Source: an uncultured Shimia sp. (GTDB lineage Bacteria > Pseudomonadota > Alphaproteobacteria > Rhodobacterales > Rhodobacteraceae). From it: a stretch of 64,000 nucleotides of DNA. Both the position numbers and the translations under genes were made by a program. The notes below the pieces were generated by a model, which was given only the letters and a program-made list of their open reading frames with translations, did no database searches and was not told the origin of the DNA. Positions 33,683 to 43,630 of this stretch are shown here, one piece after another (the first letter of the stretch is position 1; every line of letters starts with the position of its first letter). The DNA lies in contig NZ_CANLRL010000001.1 of the NCBI RefSeq assembly GCF_947493595.1, positions 496,001 through 560,000 of the forward strand. The letters run 5' to 3'.

Positions 33683-34345
33683 TTATTCGGCGGCTTTGCT
33701 GTCTTCAGCCGGGGCAGCAGCGGGCTCTGCCGGGGCTTCAGCTTTCTTTGGCGCACGACGCGGCTTTTTCTCGGTCTTTTCCGCAGGCGCGTCAGCTTTC
33801 TCCTCAGGCTTTTTGCGCGGCGCGCGTTTGCGTGGGGCTTTTTTAGGTGCGGGCGCTTCGGCCTCCGGGGTGTCCACCACCAGATTGCTTTCAGCCACGT
33901 CCACAATCAGATCAGGCTGATCGGCTTCTGAAGGGTCCACCGGTGCAGGCGCTGCGTCTTGGGGGGCAGGGGCCTTGTCGCGGTTGCCGCCACCGTTGCC
34001 TTCGCGTTCTTGACGCTCCATGCGCTCGCGGCGTTCGCGGTCCCGCTCGGCTTGGCGTTCGCGGTTCTGGCGGTCTTGTTCCTCGCGGCGCGCTTCTTGC
34101 TCGCGCTGCGCCTCGTTGAGCATCCGCTGATAATGTTCGGCGTGTTGCTGGAAGTTTTCTGTGGCGACGCGGTCATTGCCCAGCTGGCTATCGCGCGCAA
34201 GCTGGTTGTATTTGTCGATCACCTGTTGGGGCGTGCCGCGCACTTTGCCTTCCGGGCCAGAACTGTCAAACACACGGTTGACGATGTTGCCGGAGGGACG
34301 GTTGCGGTTTGACTTGTTCCGCGAACGTGACTTCGAAGATCTCAT
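33683..34345 (-). CDS. DUF4167 domain protein
   Basis: A 220-aa protein of unknown function. The N-terminal domain (about 1-75: SGNIVNRVFDSSGPEGKVRG, TPQQVIDKYNQLARDSQLGN) matches DUF4167, widespread in alphaproteobacteria. The rest is a highly charged R/E-rich helix (about 75-115) and an Ala/Pro/Lys-rich low-complexity tail. The basic N-terminus (RSSKSRSRNKSNRNRP) suggests nucleic-acid contact. It is the last gene after prfA-prmC on the minus strand, but a 222-base gap with no gene separates it. Confidence 0.88.
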   Translation of the reverse strand: MRSSKSRSRNKSNRNRPSGNIVNRVFDSSGPEGKVRGTPQQVIDKYNQLARDSQLGNDRVATENFQQHAEHYQRMLNEAQREQEARREEQDRQNRERQAERDRERRERMERQEREGNGGGNRDKAPAPQDAAPAPVDPSEADQPDLIVDVAESNLVVDTPEAEAPAPKKAPRKRAPRKKPEEKADAPAEKTEKKPRRAPKKAEAPAEPAAAPAEDSKAAE

Positions 34346-34567
34346 TTTTTTTGTAATCCAGCCTTGGTCAATGGCAATCGCTCATCCCGTTTCACGCCTC
34401 TTGCGATCAGTATTCCGGGGGCGACAATTTGTGGCTTGATGTCCAATCGGGACCGCCCGCAAAACGGGCATCCACCAATAGGACAGGAACTTGATATTGC
34501 GCCTTGGACGTTCGCACAAGTGCTTTTATCGTGCCAAAGCTTGCAAAAAGGAAAATTTGCGTGGGTT

Positions 34568-35401
34568 TTAGGCCTTTTGACCGATCACCACGCGGTCACG
34601 CCCGTCCAGATCGGGCTTGATGGCGACATTTTGCAAGCCCGCTTCGGTGAAGAGCGCAGCCACGTCCGGTCCCTGTGTCCAGCCAATTTCCACCATCAGC
34701 CAACCGTCTGGGTTGAGGTGTGCGGGCGCACCGGCTGTGATCTTACGATAGGCGGTGAGGCCATCGGCCTCGTCGGTGAGGGCCATGCGTGGCTCGTAGG
34801 AAAGTTCCGGGGCGAGCGACGGCATTTCGTCAAGCGCAATGTAGGGCGGGTTGGAGACGATCAGGTCGAAGGTGCCGTCCACTGCGGCGTACCAGTCGCT
34901 TTCCAGCAGAGTGAGCTGGTCCGCCACCTTTAGGGCTTCGGCGTTTTGCGCCGCAACTTTTATGGCAGCAGGGGAGAGGTCGGTTGCAATGCCTTTTGCG
35001 TTCGGAGATTCGGCCAACAGAGACAGGATGATTGCACCGGTGCCGGTGCCCATGTCGAGCACTGTCGCGAAGCGCGCGCCCAGTGCGTTGGCGACCAAGG
35101 TTTCGGTCTCGGGACGGGGATCAAGCGTGTCAGCGGTGACAATGAAGTCGTGATTGTAGAACGCGCGTTTGCCAAGCATGTGGGACACAGGCTCGCGGGC
35201 TTGGCGGCGCGTGAGCAGAGCTTCCAGCGCGGCGGCCTGTTCCGCAGAGGCATCTTCGCGCAACTCCAGTGTTAGCCGGTCGGGGCGAATGCCAGTTGCA
35301 TGGCTGACCAGAAGGCGGGCTTCTTTCACCGGGTCGTTGACCGGGATGTCTTGCAAGACTTCAACGGCGCGTTTTACCAACGCGGCAATGGTGCCGTTCA
35401 C
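34568..35401 (-). CDS. prmC: Release factor glutamine methyltransferase PrmC
   Basis: N5-methylates the GGQ glutamine of release factors. The 277-aa protein has an N-terminal helical domain and a SAM-dependent domain ([18 protein letters not shown]) with the diagnostic [12 protein letters not shown]. Its ATG overlaps the prfA stop by four bases, so it is made together with its substrate. Confidence 0.95.
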   Translation of the reverse strand: MNGTIAALVKRAVEVLQDIPVNDPVKEARLLVSHATGIRPDRLTLELREDASAEQAAALEALLTRRQAREPVSHMLGKRAFYNHDFIVTADTLDPRPETETLVANALGARFATVLDMGTGTGAIILSLLAESPNAKGIATDLSPAAIKVAAQNAEALKVADQLTLLESDWYAAVDGTFDLIVSNPPYIALDEMPSLAPELSYEPRMALTDEADGLTAYRKITAGAPAHLNPDGWLMVEIGWTQGPDVAALFTEAGLQNVAIKPDLDGRDRVVIGQKA

Positions 35402-36447
35402 CCGTTCATCTCCGCCAGCGCCGTGGCCTGTGCATCCGCGGTCAAGGCGTCGATGGTTTCGTCCAGATCGCCCTGCATGATTTGATCAAGTTTATAAAGC
35501 GTCAGGTTGATACGGTGATCGCTCATGCGGCCTTGCGGGAAGTTGTAAGTGCGGATGCGTTCAGAGCGGTCCCCAGAGCCCACTTGGCCGGCACGGTCTG
35601 CTGCGCGTTCGTCATCGATACGCTGGCGTTCCAGATCAAACAGGCGGGTTTTTAATACCTGCATGGCAATCTCGCGGTTGCGGTGTTGGGATTTTTCCGA
35701 GCTGACCACAATGATGCCGGTGGGCAGGTGGGTGATGCGCACGGCGGAATCTGTGGTGTTGACGTGCTGACCGCCCGAGCCTGAAGCGCGCATGGTGTCG
35801 ATGCGGATGTCACCGGCGTCGATTTTTACGTCCACGTCTTCGGCTTCGGGCAGCACGGCCACGGTGGCGGCAGAGGTGTGAATGCGCCCGCCGCTTTCTG
35901 TGGTGGGCACGCGCTGCACACGGTGCACGCCGGATTCGTATTTCATCCGGGCAAAGACGTTTTCGCCTTTGATGTGCGCGACAACCTCTTTGATGCCGCC
36001 AAGCTCGGTGGCGTTTTCTTCGAGAATGTCGAGTTTCCAGCCGCGGTTTTCGGCGTAGCGTTGGTACATGCGCAGCAGATCGCCAGCAAACAGAGCGGCT
36101 TCGTCGCCTCCGGTGCCAGGGCGGATTTCCAGAATGGCGGGGCGGGCGTCAGCTTCGTCTTTGGGCAAAAGCGACAGCTGCAAAGCGTGCTCCGCTTCGG
36201 GCAGGGCGGCGCGCAGCTCCGGCAGTTCTTCTTCGGCCAGATCTTTCATGTCTGGGTCAGACAGCATTTCCTCGGCTTCTTCGATGTCGCTGAGAAGCTT
36301 TTGGTAGGCCTGAACCTGTTTCACCACCGGCTTGAGATCGGAATACTCTTTGGCGAGCGCGGCGATGTCGCCGCTGCCTTCGGCCATTTGCGCCTCAAGG
36401 AACTCAAAACGTTGGGTGATCTGTTGCAGTCGTTCTATTGGTACCAT
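35398..36447 (-). CDS. prfA: Peptide chain release factor 1
   Basis: A 349-aa class I release factor reading UAA/UAG. It carries the P-x-T anticodon-like motif ([15 protein letters not shown]) that separates RF1 from RF2, and the peptidyl-hydrolase GGQ loop ([15 protein letters not shown]). It is co-transcribed with prmC. Confidence 0.97.
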   Translation of the reverse strand: MVPIERLQQITQRFEFLEAQMAEGSGDIAALAKEYSDLKPVVKQVQAYQKLLSDIEEAEEMLSDPDMKDLAEEELPELRAALPEAEHALQLSLLPKDEADARPAILEIRPGTGGDEAALFAGDLLRMYQRYAENRGWKLDILEENATELGGIKEVVAHIKGENVFARMKYESGVHRVQRVPTTESGGRIHTSAATVAVLPEAEDVDVKIDAGDIRIDTMRASGSGGQHVNTTDSAVRITHLPTGIIVVSSEKSQHRNREIAMQVLKTRLFDLERQRIDDERAADRAGQVGSGDRSERIRTYNFPQGRMSDHRINLTLYKLDQIMQGDLDETIDALTADAQATALAEMNG

Positions 36448-36508
36448 GCTGCTAAGTGAGACAATACGCGGGTTTGGTCAAGAGCGTGGTTTGCGCTATA
36501 CTTGGCTT

Positions 36509-36820
36509 ATGCGACACCTGACCGTGATATTTGCTTTGATGGCCTCTTCAGCGACGGCTGACGGGATGATGAATGGCGTGCCGGTGGATTGTTATTGCAC
36601 CGACAAGCAAGGCCAGCGCATTGAAGTTGGCGAGACCATCTGTTTGCAGGTCGATGGGCGCATGTTCATGGCGCAGTGTCAGATGTCTCTGAACGTGCCG
36701 ATGTGGCGGGAGATCTCGCCCGGATGTCTGAGTTCAAGTCTGGACGCGCCGTTACAGAGCGTCGATCCAAGTCTCGACCCGGTTGGCATTCACGCCAAAA
36801 TCCTTGCGTCCAAATCTTGA
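36509..36820 (+). CDS. Small secreted Cys-containing protein
   Basis: A 103-aa protein with a signal peptide (MRHLTVIFALMASSATADG) and five Cys in the mature part (CYC, C in TICLQV, QCQ, PGCL). I do not recognise it. ATG 36509 gives the signal peptide; the longer frame upstream lies antisense to prfA. Its 3' end overlaps the convergent DUF1499-like gene by 69 bases. Confidence 0.7.
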   Translation: MRHLTVIFALMASSATADGMMNGVPVDCYCTDKQGQRIEVGETICLQVDGRMFMAQCQMSLNVPMWREISPGCLSSSLDAPLQSVDPSLDPVGIHAKILASKS

Positions 36821-37147
36821 GCGACCGTAGATTTTGAGCATGTCACCGTCCTGATAAGCGGTGGTGTAGTCCGGGTAGGCCATAAGTTTGGAGCGGGTCA
36901 CATAGGTGACCATGCCATCTTCAACTGAGCCAGCAAGCACCGTGGTGCGTGGGGTGCCCATGGCGACTTGGTGGAAACGGGCCAAGCCGTCGCGGCCAGA
37001 CATCACCAGCCGCCGCACGGAGTTTTCGTTGTCGCTGTTATGGTCGACCTTCGGTTCTTTGTGCCATTTTACCGGATCGCTTGGTGCAACGCGTACATAC
37101 CCGGCAAAGCCAACAGCCAGCACAAGAATTAACCAGAGAAACGTCAT
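36752..37147 (-). CDS. DUF1499-like membrane-anchored protein
   Basis: A 131-aa protein with an N-terminal membrane anchor (MTFLWLILVLAVGFAGYV) and a DUF1499-type domain ending YVTRSKLMAYPDYTTAYQDG, IYGRSRFGRKDFGVNANRVETW. ATG 37147 is chosen because GAGGT lies 7 bases upstream. Function unknown. Confidence 0.82.
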   Translation of the reverse strand: MTFLWLILVLAVGFAGYVRVAPSDPVKWHKEPKVDHNSDNENSVRRLVMSGRDGLARFHQVAMGTPRTTVLAGSVEDGMVTYVTRSKLMAYPDYTTAYQDGDMLKIYGRSRFGRKDFGVNANRVETWIDAL

Positions 37148-37280
37148 TTTTTGCACCTCACACTCACAGGCCGAAGCGCTGCGCCCCCATTTTAGAGATC
37201 ATACGCTTGGGCAGGCCGAGTAGATTACCTGATTCCTGCAACCTAAGCGGCGTTTGTGTTGGTTTCCAGAGGGGTGCGTT

Positions 37281-38240
37281 CTAACGCCGCGTCCATCCCC
37301 AGAGGCAGATCAGCTCCAAAGCGATATGCGCCCCTGCGACGGCGGTGGCGCCGGTGGTGTCAAATGGGGGAGAAACCTCGACCACGTCGCCGCCGACAAG
37401 GTTGATACCAGCGATGTCGCGCAGGATGATGCTGGCCTGTCCGCTGGTCAGACCTCCCCAGACCGGTGTGCCGGTGCCGGGCGCAAAGGCCGGGTCCAGA
37501 CCGTCGATATCAAAAGTCAGATAGGTGGGGTGGTCGCCCAAAATGTCGCGGATTTTCTGTGCCACGGCCACGGGGCCAGTCTCATGCACTTCGCGCGCGT
37601 CGATGATGTTGAAGCCCAATGTGTCCGGATTTTCCGTGCGGATGCCAACCTGCACCGAGCGTTTGGGGTCGATCAGACCGTCTTTGACGGCCTTGTAGAA
37701 CATTGTGCCGTGATCAATGCGGTTGGGCTCGTCATCGGCCCAGGTGTCGGTATGGGCGTCAAATTGCAACAGGCTCAGCGGACCAAATTTCTCGGCATAG
37801 GCTTTGAGGATGGGGTAGGTGATGTAGTGGTCGCCACCCAAAGATATGCTGGCCGCGCCGCCTGCGAGAATACCGCGAATGTGGTTGGTCAGCGCCTCAG
37901 GAAAGTCGGCCACGCGAGCATAGTCAAAAGCCACATCGCCATAATCCACGATGTTGAGCTCGCTCATCGGATCGTAGCCCCAGCCATAAGGCGGATCAAA
38001 GGCCTGAATGGCGCTGGCTTCGCGGATGGCGCGGGGGCCAAGGCGGGTGCCGGGGCGGTTGGTCACGGCCTGATCAAAGGGGATGCCGGTCACGGCAATG
38101 TCGACGCCGGTCAGGTCTTTGGAATAGCGGCGGCGCAAAAAGGAGGTCGCCCCGCCAAAGGTGTTTTCAAAGCTCAGGCCGCGCGGGTTGTCGCGGGTGA
38201 AGGCCATATCAACTTGGTTTTTTGCGTCTTCCAGAGCCAC
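37281..38240 (-). CDS. speB: Agmatinase / ureohydrolase
   Basis: A 319-aa Mn-dependent ureohydrolase. Metal ligands are readable: GGDH (H138), DAHTD (D161, H163, D165) and DIDGLDPAFAPGTGTP. The latter with HGTMF and GLTSGQ points to agmatinase (agmatine to putrescine and urea) rather than arginase, although guanidino-acid hydrolases of this family look similar. It is 109 bases from the M20 amidohydrolase on the same strand. Confidence 0.9.
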   Translation of the reverse strand: MALEDAKNQVDMAFTRDNPRGLSFENTFGGATSFLRRRYSKDLTGVDIAVTGIPFDQAVTNRPGTRLGPRAIREASAIQAFDPPYGWGYDPMSELNIVDYGDVAFDYARVADFPEALTNHIRGILAGGAASISLGGDHYITYPILKAYAEKFGPLSLLQFDAHTDTWADDEPNRIDHGTMFYKAVKDGLIDPKRSVQVGIRTENPDTLGFNIIDAREVHETGPVAVAQKIRDILGDHPTYLTFDIDGLDPAFAPGTGTPVWGGLTSGQASIILRDIAGINLVGGDVVEVSPPFDTTGATAVAGAHIALELICLWGWTRR

Positions 38241-38349
38241 GGGCGTGTTCCTTCCTGTAGAATTTGATCAAATTTCGCAAATCCCACAGAAAGGTCAAGC
38301 CTGAAGACGATATGCGGGCGATCTTGTGGCAAGATCACCTGCAAATTGC

Positions 38350-39510
38350 TTACAGCGGCTGCGCTGTTTCCACCAGACGGGCAAAGAAAGAGGCACCGAT
38401 TGGGGAGATGTCGTCGTTAAAATCAAATGCTGGGTGGTGCAGGCCAGCGCCTTCGCCAGCACCCAGGAACAGGTAAGCACCGGGGCGCGCCTCCAACATG
38501 TAGGAGAAGTCTTCTGCGCCCATTTCCATACCTTGATCTGCGTTCACCGCCACGTCGCCGGCAATGTCACGCGCCACGTCAGCGGCAAAGGCGGTTTGTG
38601 TCTCGTGGTTCACGGTGGCGGGGTAGCCCACGTCGATGTCCAGCACGGCCTCAAGCCCATAGGCCGCGGCTGTGCCTGTGGTGATCTCGGCCAAACGGCG
38701 GTGGATCATGGCCTGCACCTCTTTGTCAAAGGTGCGGATGGTGCCGTTGATGAAGCCGCCGTCGGGGATTACGTTGTCGGCAGACCCGGCGTGGATCTGG
38801 GTGACAGAGACAACACATTCGTTGCGGGTGTCATGGTTGCGGCTGACGATGGTTTGGATGGCGTTGACCATGGCCACGGCAGCGACAACCGGGTCGACGG
38901 TGTCTTGCGGGTAGGCGCCGTGGCCGCCTTTGCCTTGCAGCTTGATGGTAAAGCTGTCCACAGCCGCCATGATCGGGCCGGGCGTGGTGTGAAACTCACC
39001 CAGCGGCAGGCCGGGCACGTTGTGGATGGCGTAGATGTCTTTCACGTCAAAGCGCTCCATCGCGCCTTCTTCGACCATCACACCGGCACCGCCGCCGTCT
39101 TCTTCGGCAGGCTGGAAGAACAGCGCCACGCGACCGGAGAACTTGCGGGTTTCTGCGAGGTATTTGGCAGCGCCAAGCAGCATGGTGGTGTGGCCGTCAT
39201 GCCCGCAGGCGTGCATTTTGCCGTCCACAGTGCTGGCATGGTCCAGACCGGTGATCTCATCCATTGGCAGGGCGTCCATGTCGGCGCGCAGGCCCATGGT
39301 GGGGCCGTCGCCCTGACCGTTGATGATCGCAACCACGCCGGAGGTCGCAATGCCTTCGTGGATTTCATCAACGCCAAACTCTTTCAGACGCTCAACCACA
39401 AAGGCGGCGGTGTTGTGGCAATCAAAGGCCAGCTCCGGGTGCGCGTGCAGGTGGCGACGCCAGCCCTTCATTTCGTCGGAAAAATCGGCAATACGGTTTA
39501 CAACAGGCAT
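38350..39510 (-). CDS. M20-family amidohydrolase (hippurate hydrolase-like)
   Basis: A 386-aa zinc amidohydrolase of the M20D group. The metal-binding MHACGHDGHTTMLLGAAKYL, FFQPAEEDGGGAGVMVEEG and the closing AEDFSYMLEARPGAYLFLGAG are typical. It has no signal peptide. Likely substrates are N-acyl amino acids. It lies upstream of, and may be co-transcribed with, the agmatinase gene. Confidence 0.93.
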   Translation of the reverse strand: MPVVNRIADFSDEMKGWRRHLHAHPELAFDCHNTAAFVVERLKEFGVDEIHEGIATSGVVAIINGQGDGPTMGLRADMDALPMDEITGLDHASTVDGKMHACGHDGHTTMLLGAAKYLAETRKFSGRVALFFQPAEEDGGGAGVMVEEGAMERFDVKDIYAIHNVPGLPLGEFHTTPGPIMAAVDSFTIKLQGKGGHGAYPQDTVDPVVAAVAMVNAIQTIVSRNHDTRNECVVSVTQIHAGSADNVIPDGGFINGTIRTFDKEVQAMIHRRLAEITTGTAAAYGLEAVLDIDVGYPATVNHETQTAFAADVARDIAGDVAVNADQGMEMGAEDFSYMLEARPGAYLFLGAGEGAGLHHPAFDFNDDISPIGASFFARLVETAQPL

Positions 39511-39575
39511 GGGTGGACACCTTCTCTGAATGGTCGTTCAGTTAACATCAAAAGCAAATTCCGGAGCGCGACGCA

Positions 39576-40409
39576 ATGGCCGAAGATCCCCTTATTCTCA
39601 ATCCCAACGGCGGATTGCCGCGTCTTTTGGAAATTATGCGGCGGCTGCGCGATCCGGAGACGGGCTGTCCCTGGGATATTGAGCAGGATTTCGCAACCAT
39701 CGCACCATATACCATCGAGGAAGCTTACGAAGTGGCGGATGCGATTGAGCGTGAGGCTTGGGACGAGTTGAAGGGCGAGTTGGGCGATTTGCTGTTCCAG
39801 TCGGTGTTTCATGCGCAGATGGCGACGGAGCGGGGGTTGTTCACCTTTGATGAGGTGGCGGACACAATGTCGGACAAGATGGTTGCGCGCCATCCGCATG
39901 TGTTTGGCGACGAGAGCCGGGACAAATCCGCAGAGCAGCAAACCCGTGATTGGGAAGCCGTGAAGGCGGCAGAGCGGGCAGGGAAGGCGCAGCAAGGCAC
40001 GCTTGATGGTGTGGCGCTTGGGCTACCAGCTTTGCTGCGTGCGGTGAAACTGCAGAACCGTGCGGCGCGGGTTGGGTTTGACTGGCCTGATATTTCGCAA
40101 GTGGTGGACAAGATTGTTGAGGAGGCAGGCGAGCTGGCAGAGGCCCGAGACAAGCTGACGCAGGCAGAGGTTGAGGAAGAGTTTGGCGACATGCTGTTTG
40201 TGATCGCCAATTTGGCGCGGCATCTGAAGATCGAACCGGAGGCGGCGCTGCGGGCCACAAATGCCAAGTTTGTCAGGCGGTTTGAGGGGGTTGAGGCCAA
40301 GCTCAAAGCCCGCGGGAAGACCCCGCAGGAGAGCGACCTTGCGGAGATGGATGCGCTCTGGGACGAGGTGAAGGCAGAAGAAAAAGCACGCAAAATTAAT
40401 CCTGAATAA
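39576..40409 (+). CDS. mazG: Nucleoside triphosphate pyrophosphohydrolase MazG
   Basis: A 277-aa protein with two MazG domains: RLRDPETGCPWDIEQDFATIAPYTIEEAYEVADAIE near the N-terminus and VDKIVEEAGELAEARDKLTQAEVEEEFGDMLFVIANLARHL in the C-terminal half. The EExxE...ExxD metal motif is present in both. It hydrolyses non-canonical or excess NTPs. Divergent from the amidohydrolase gene. Confidence 0.95.
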   Translation: MAEDPLILNPNGGLPRLLEIMRRLRDPETGCPWDIEQDFATIAPYTIEEAYEVADAIEREAWDELKGELGDLLFQSVFHAQMATERGLFTFDEVADTMSDKMVARHPHVFGDESRDKSAEQQTRDWEAVKAAERAGKAQQGTLDGVALGLPALLRAVKLQNRAARVGFDWPDISQVVDKIVEEAGELAEARDKLTQAEVEEEFGDMLFVIANLARHLKIEPEAALRATNAKFVRRFEGVEAKLKARGKTPQESDLAEMDALWDEVKAEEKARKINPE

Positions 40410-40414
40410 ATCAT

Positions 40415-40430
40415 TCAGGTATTGACCTGA
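40415..40430. promoter_or_regulatory. Dyad upstream of the iron-binding protein gene
   Basis: TCAGGT-ATTG-ACCTGA is a perfect 6-bp inverted repeat in an AT-rich spacer, 57 bases before the Fe3+-binding protein start. It could be an operator or a weak terminator of mazG. Confidence 0.35.
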
Positions 40431-40486
40431 TTAAAAAACTCGGATTAAAGCGGCGTCATCGAAACCGTTCCACCGTGAGTGATGAC

Positions 40487-41500
40487 ATGACCAAATTTCT
40501 TTCCACGTCGATCTTCTTTACAGCCGCTGCAGCCGTTGCCGCGCCAGTTCTGGCTGAAGAAGTCAACGTATACTCCTATCGCCAGCCTGAGCTGATCAAG
40601 CCGCTGACCGATGCATTCACCGCCGAAACCGGCATCAAAGTGAACGTGGCTTACCTGAAAAAAGGCATGATCGAGCGTCTGGAAGCTGAGGGCGACCGCT
40701 CTCCTGCGGATATGGTTCTGACCGTGGATATCTCCCGTCTGGCCGGTGTTGTGAACGCGGGCCTGACCCAGCCGGTTGTGAGCGAAAGCATCAACGAAAA
40801 CGTGCCTGCACAGTACCGTGACCCAGAGAACCACTGGTTTGGCCTGACCACTCGTGCCCGTATCGTATATGCCTCCAAAGACCGCGTGGCAGACGGCGAA
40901 GTCACCACCTACGAAGATCTGGCAGACCCAAAGTGGAAGGGCCGCATCTGCACCCGTTCCGGCACCAACGCCTATAACGTTGCGCTGACCTCCGCAGTGA
41001 TCGAGCATCACGGTGAAGAAGGTGCCAAGACCTGGCTGGAAGGCGTGAAAGCCAACCTCGCACGCAAGCCACAGGGCAACGACCGCGCGCAGGTGAAAGC
41101 GATCTGGGCTGGCGAATGTGACATCTCCGTGGGCAACACCTATTACATGGGCAAAATGCTGTCTGACGACGAGCAGAAAGAATGGGCCGACAGCGTACGC
41201 ATCGTGTTCCCAACCTTTGAAAACGCAGGCACCCACGTGAACGTGTCTGGTGTGGCGCTGACCAAATCCGCACCCAACAAAGAGAACGCCATCAAAATGA
41301 TGGAATTCCTGGCCTCGCCAAAAGCGCAGGAAATTTACGCCAAAGCCAACTTTGAGTACCCAATTGCACCGGGCACCGAAGCCGACGCTCTGGTGTCTGG
41401 TTGGGGTGAGTTCACCGCAGACGACGTGAACCTGATGACCCTTGCTGGTCACCGCTCCCAAGCGCTGAAAATCACCGAGCAGGTTGATTTCGACGGCTAA
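40487..41500 (+). CDS. Periplasmic Fe(III)-binding protein of an ABC transporter
   Basis: A 337-aa solute-binding protein with signal peptide (MTKFLSTSIFFTAAAAVAAPVLAEE). The ferric-binding family marks are VNVYSYRQPELIKPL, the early Tyr, and the adjacent tyrosines in GNTYYMGKML that coordinate iron. ATG 40487 is preferred to GTG 40475. Codon use is strongly biased (CTG, GAA, CGT), suggesting high expression. No permease or ATPase gene follows; a terminator closes it, so the rest of the transporter is elsewhere. Confidence 0.93.
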   Translation: MTKFLSTSIFFTAAAAVAAPVLAEEVNVYSYRQPELIKPLTDAFTAETGIKVNVAYLKKGMIERLEAEGDRSPADMVLTVDISRLAGVVNAGLTQPVVSESINENVPAQYRDPENHWFGLTTRARIVYASKDRVADGEVTTYEDLADPKWKGRICTRSGTNAYNVALTSAVIEHHGEEGAKTWLEGVKANLARKPQGNDRAQVKAIWAGECDISVGNTYYMGKMLSDDEQKEWADSVRIVFPTFENAGTHVNVSGVALTKSAPNKENAIKMMEFLASPKAQEIYAKANFEYPIAPGTEADALVSGWGEFTADDVNLMTLAGHRSQALKITEQVDFDG

Positions 41501-41525
41501 ACTGGCTGTTGAGAGAGACGAAGAA

Positions 41526-41548
41526 GGCGGCCTTTGGGCCGCCTTTTT
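41526..41548 (+). terminator. Terminator after the Fe(III)-binding protein gene
   Basis: Stem GGCGGCC / GGCCGCC with TTTG loop, then TTTTT. Confidence 0.92.
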
Positions 41549-41631
41549 AATGTCTGCAGCGAGGTATGCTTGAAGGTTGCTGTGTTGCAGATTGAATGCC
41601 GCTTTTGGACGAACCGCGCCAAAAAAACAAT

Positions 41632-42378
41632 TTACGATGCATTCCGGTTCCAGACCATCAACGAGAAGTGTTGGTCATCTCCAAGGTAATTAGGAAGCGC
41701 TGTTCCGTGTCGAAATCCTGTTTTGTGGGCAACCCCAATCGGATGGCGCCCGGAGCGTACCTGATGGCGGGGATCATCGATGCAAGAACGTTGGAACGAT
41801 GTGGTACCAGATCGGTCTCTGAAACCGGGGAAGCGAGCAGCGATTGTCACTCCCGACAATTGCTGTTTGACAGCCAGTTGTTGAAGTGCGGTAAGCAACG
41901 GGGCCAGTTCTTGGCTGAGGCTCGCATGCCCGGGACCTGCCGTGTATGCCAAGCGACTGACGTACAGCCATGTTCCCTGTTCGTGATGACTTAATGGTGT
42001 TCCTTTTTCCATGCCATCGAACCACGCAGTTGGTAATTCAATTGCTTCTTTCTCTACTCGAACTGCACATGCACAACTAATTATACCCCCTTCGTTTTCA
42101 GATACGAAAATACCTTGCGGAAAAACAGAAAAGTGAGCTTCTAGCGTTTCGTAACTGTGTTTAGGGTGACAGAAAGCCAGTGATCTCGGACCCGTTGACG
42201 AAAGGCCGGGACGACAAGGGAGCTCGGCCATTCGGGCCAAGTCTTTGATATTTGCATTTCGTGCAGCGGAATATATTGAAGCCATCGATATCAGGATTTG
42301 TAAATCAGCTTTTGTTCTACATACCAGCTTGAGAAAACTTAGGAAGCTTAGGTTGTCGAACCTGATGCTTATGTCCAT
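41632..42378 (-). CDS. GNAT-like acyltransferase, AT-rich acquired gene
   Basis: A 248-aa protein resembling the GNAT group whose members have EAHFSVFPQGIFVSENEGGI, VSRLAYTAGPG, ARFPGFRD and a closing GTALPNYLGDDQHFSLMVWN. The usual acetyl-CoA loop (R/Q-x-x-G-x-G/A) is replaced by YTAGPGHASLSQEL, so cofactor binding may differ. Base composition is clearly lower in GC (about 37-43% in most lines at 42000-42360) than its neighbours (around 60%). That suggests recent transfer. ATG 42378 is used; TTG 42411 is possible. No partner genes are adjacent. Confidence 0.68.
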   Translation of the reverse strand: MDISIRFDNLSFLSFLKLVCRTKADLQILISMASIYSAARNANIKDLARMAELPCRPGLSSTGPRSLAFCHPKHSYETLEAHFSVFPQGIFVSENEGGIISCACAVRVEKEAIELPTAWFDGMEKGTPLSHHEQGTWLYVSRLAYTAGPGHASLSQELAPLLTALQQLAVKQQLSGVTIAARFPGFRDRSGTTSFQRSCIDDPRHQVRSGRHPIGVAHKTGFRHGTALPNYLGDDQHFSLMVWNRNAS

Positions 42379-42442
42379 GCTGTCCGCACCAAGGAATACC
42401 GGCGCTCCCAAATGAAAGATTGGAAACGCCTGTTTTTTTAGC

Positions 42443-43630
42443 TCACTCCAACCGTGCCCGCAGCACCCGCAGCATGTTTTCGCCCATGACTTTGCGGATC
42501 TGCACTTCGCTCAATCCCGCGTCCATCAACGCTTGGGTCAGGGCTGCCAGCTCAGACGTGTCAAACGCCGTGCCCACGGAGCCGTCAAAATCCGACCCCA
42601 AGGACACGTGGTTTTCACCCAGCAGGTCCACCGCCGCTTTCACGGTTTTGGCCACGCCCGCCGGGCTGTCGTCACAGGTCACATCCGCCCAATAGCCGAT
42701 GCCCACCACGCCGCCGCCTTGGTCCATGCCGTTTTGCACAATCGCCTGCATCAGCGCGTCTTCATAGTTCCGCTTCACTGGGCAGTTGCCGTAGATGCCA
42801 GTGTGGCTGACGATCATCGGCATATCTGTCATTTCGATCACGTCACGCGCCACTTGTGGACTGGAGTGGGCCACATCGATCACCAGATTGCGCGCCTCCA
42901 CGGCATTCACCACCTCGCGGCCAAAGTCGGTCAGGCCTTTGTTGCCAATGCCATGCAGCGAGCCACCAAGTGCGTTGTCAAAGAAGTGCTGCAGGCCAAT
43001 CACGCGGTAGCCGACGTCTTGTAATTTTTGCAGGTTGTCGAGGTTGCCCTCTAGCGGGTGGGCGCCTTCGATGCCTAACATACCGGCAACCACGGTTTTG
43101 CCAGCGGCACGGTCGGCCAGAACGGCGTCCAGTTCAGCTTTGGTGCGTACGATGCGCAGCCGGCCGTCAGAGCGCTCCTCTGCGTCATGCAGGCGTTCGG
43201 CCTGATACACCGCGCGCTCAAAGATGCTGTCCCAGGTGCGGGGTGGCCACATCTGGCCCACGGCCAGCAATGTGATGTTGTCGCGGGCATCGGCGGAGTT
43301 GCTGTCGTAGTTCTGACCCGCCGGGGATTTGGTCACAGCGGTGAAGACTTGCACGGCGACGTTGCCTTCGATCAGGCGGGGCAGGTCAACTTGGCCGCGA
43401 TTGGCCAGTTCCAGCGGGTCACGCTTCCACAACAACGTGTCGGCATGCCAGTCGCCTACGGAGAGGTTGGCGTGTAAGTCTTTGGCGGCGGCGCTGACCT
43501 CATAAGGCGCGTGGTCCTTTACGGTGTTGCGCGATTTCTCCACGTGGCCTGGCGCCACGATTAGAAAGGCAGCCACTGCCACCACAACAACCAATAACAA
43601 GCGTCCCAGCCATTTGCCCAACGTGCGCAT
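42443..43630 (-). CDS. M19 membrane dipeptidase, membrane-anchored
   Basis: A 395-aa zinc dipeptidase. An N-terminal membrane anchor (about 6-27: WLGRLLLVVVVAVAAFLIVAPG) precedes the M19 barrel with WHADTLLW (H-x-D), GIEGAHPLEG (bridging Glu), DVAHSS, VSHTG and LGSDFDG. ATG 43630 with GGGGGAGAG upstream is chosen; the longer frame is not coding. Intact, unlike the M19 gene at 14.3 kb. It hydrolyses dipeptides, possibly D-amino-acid containing. Confidence 0.92.
   Translation of the reverse strand: MRTLGKWLGRLLLVVVVAVAAFLIVAPGHVEKSRNTVKDHAPYEVSAAAKDLHANLSVGDWHADTLLWKRDPLELANRGQVDLPRLIEGNVAVQVFTAVTKSPAGQNYDSNSADARDNITLLAVGQMWPPRTWDSIFERAVYQAERLHDAEERSDGRLRIVRTKAELDAVLADRAAGKTVVAGMLGIEGAHPLEGNLDNLQKLQDVGYRVIGLQHFFDNALGGSLHGIGNKGLTDFGREVVNAVEARNLVIDVAHSSPQVARDVIEMTDMPMIVSHTGIYGNCPVKRNYEDALMQAIVQNGMDQGGGVVGIGYWADVTCDDSPAGVAKTVKAAVDLLGENHVSLGSDFDGSVGTAFDTSELAALTQALMDAGLSEVQIRKVMGENMLRVLRARLE

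Noticed and set aside
41596-41994. 132-codon plus-strand frame opposite the acyltransferase-like gene
   Set aside because: The minus-strand frame carries recognisable GNAT-type blocks; the plus frame does not.
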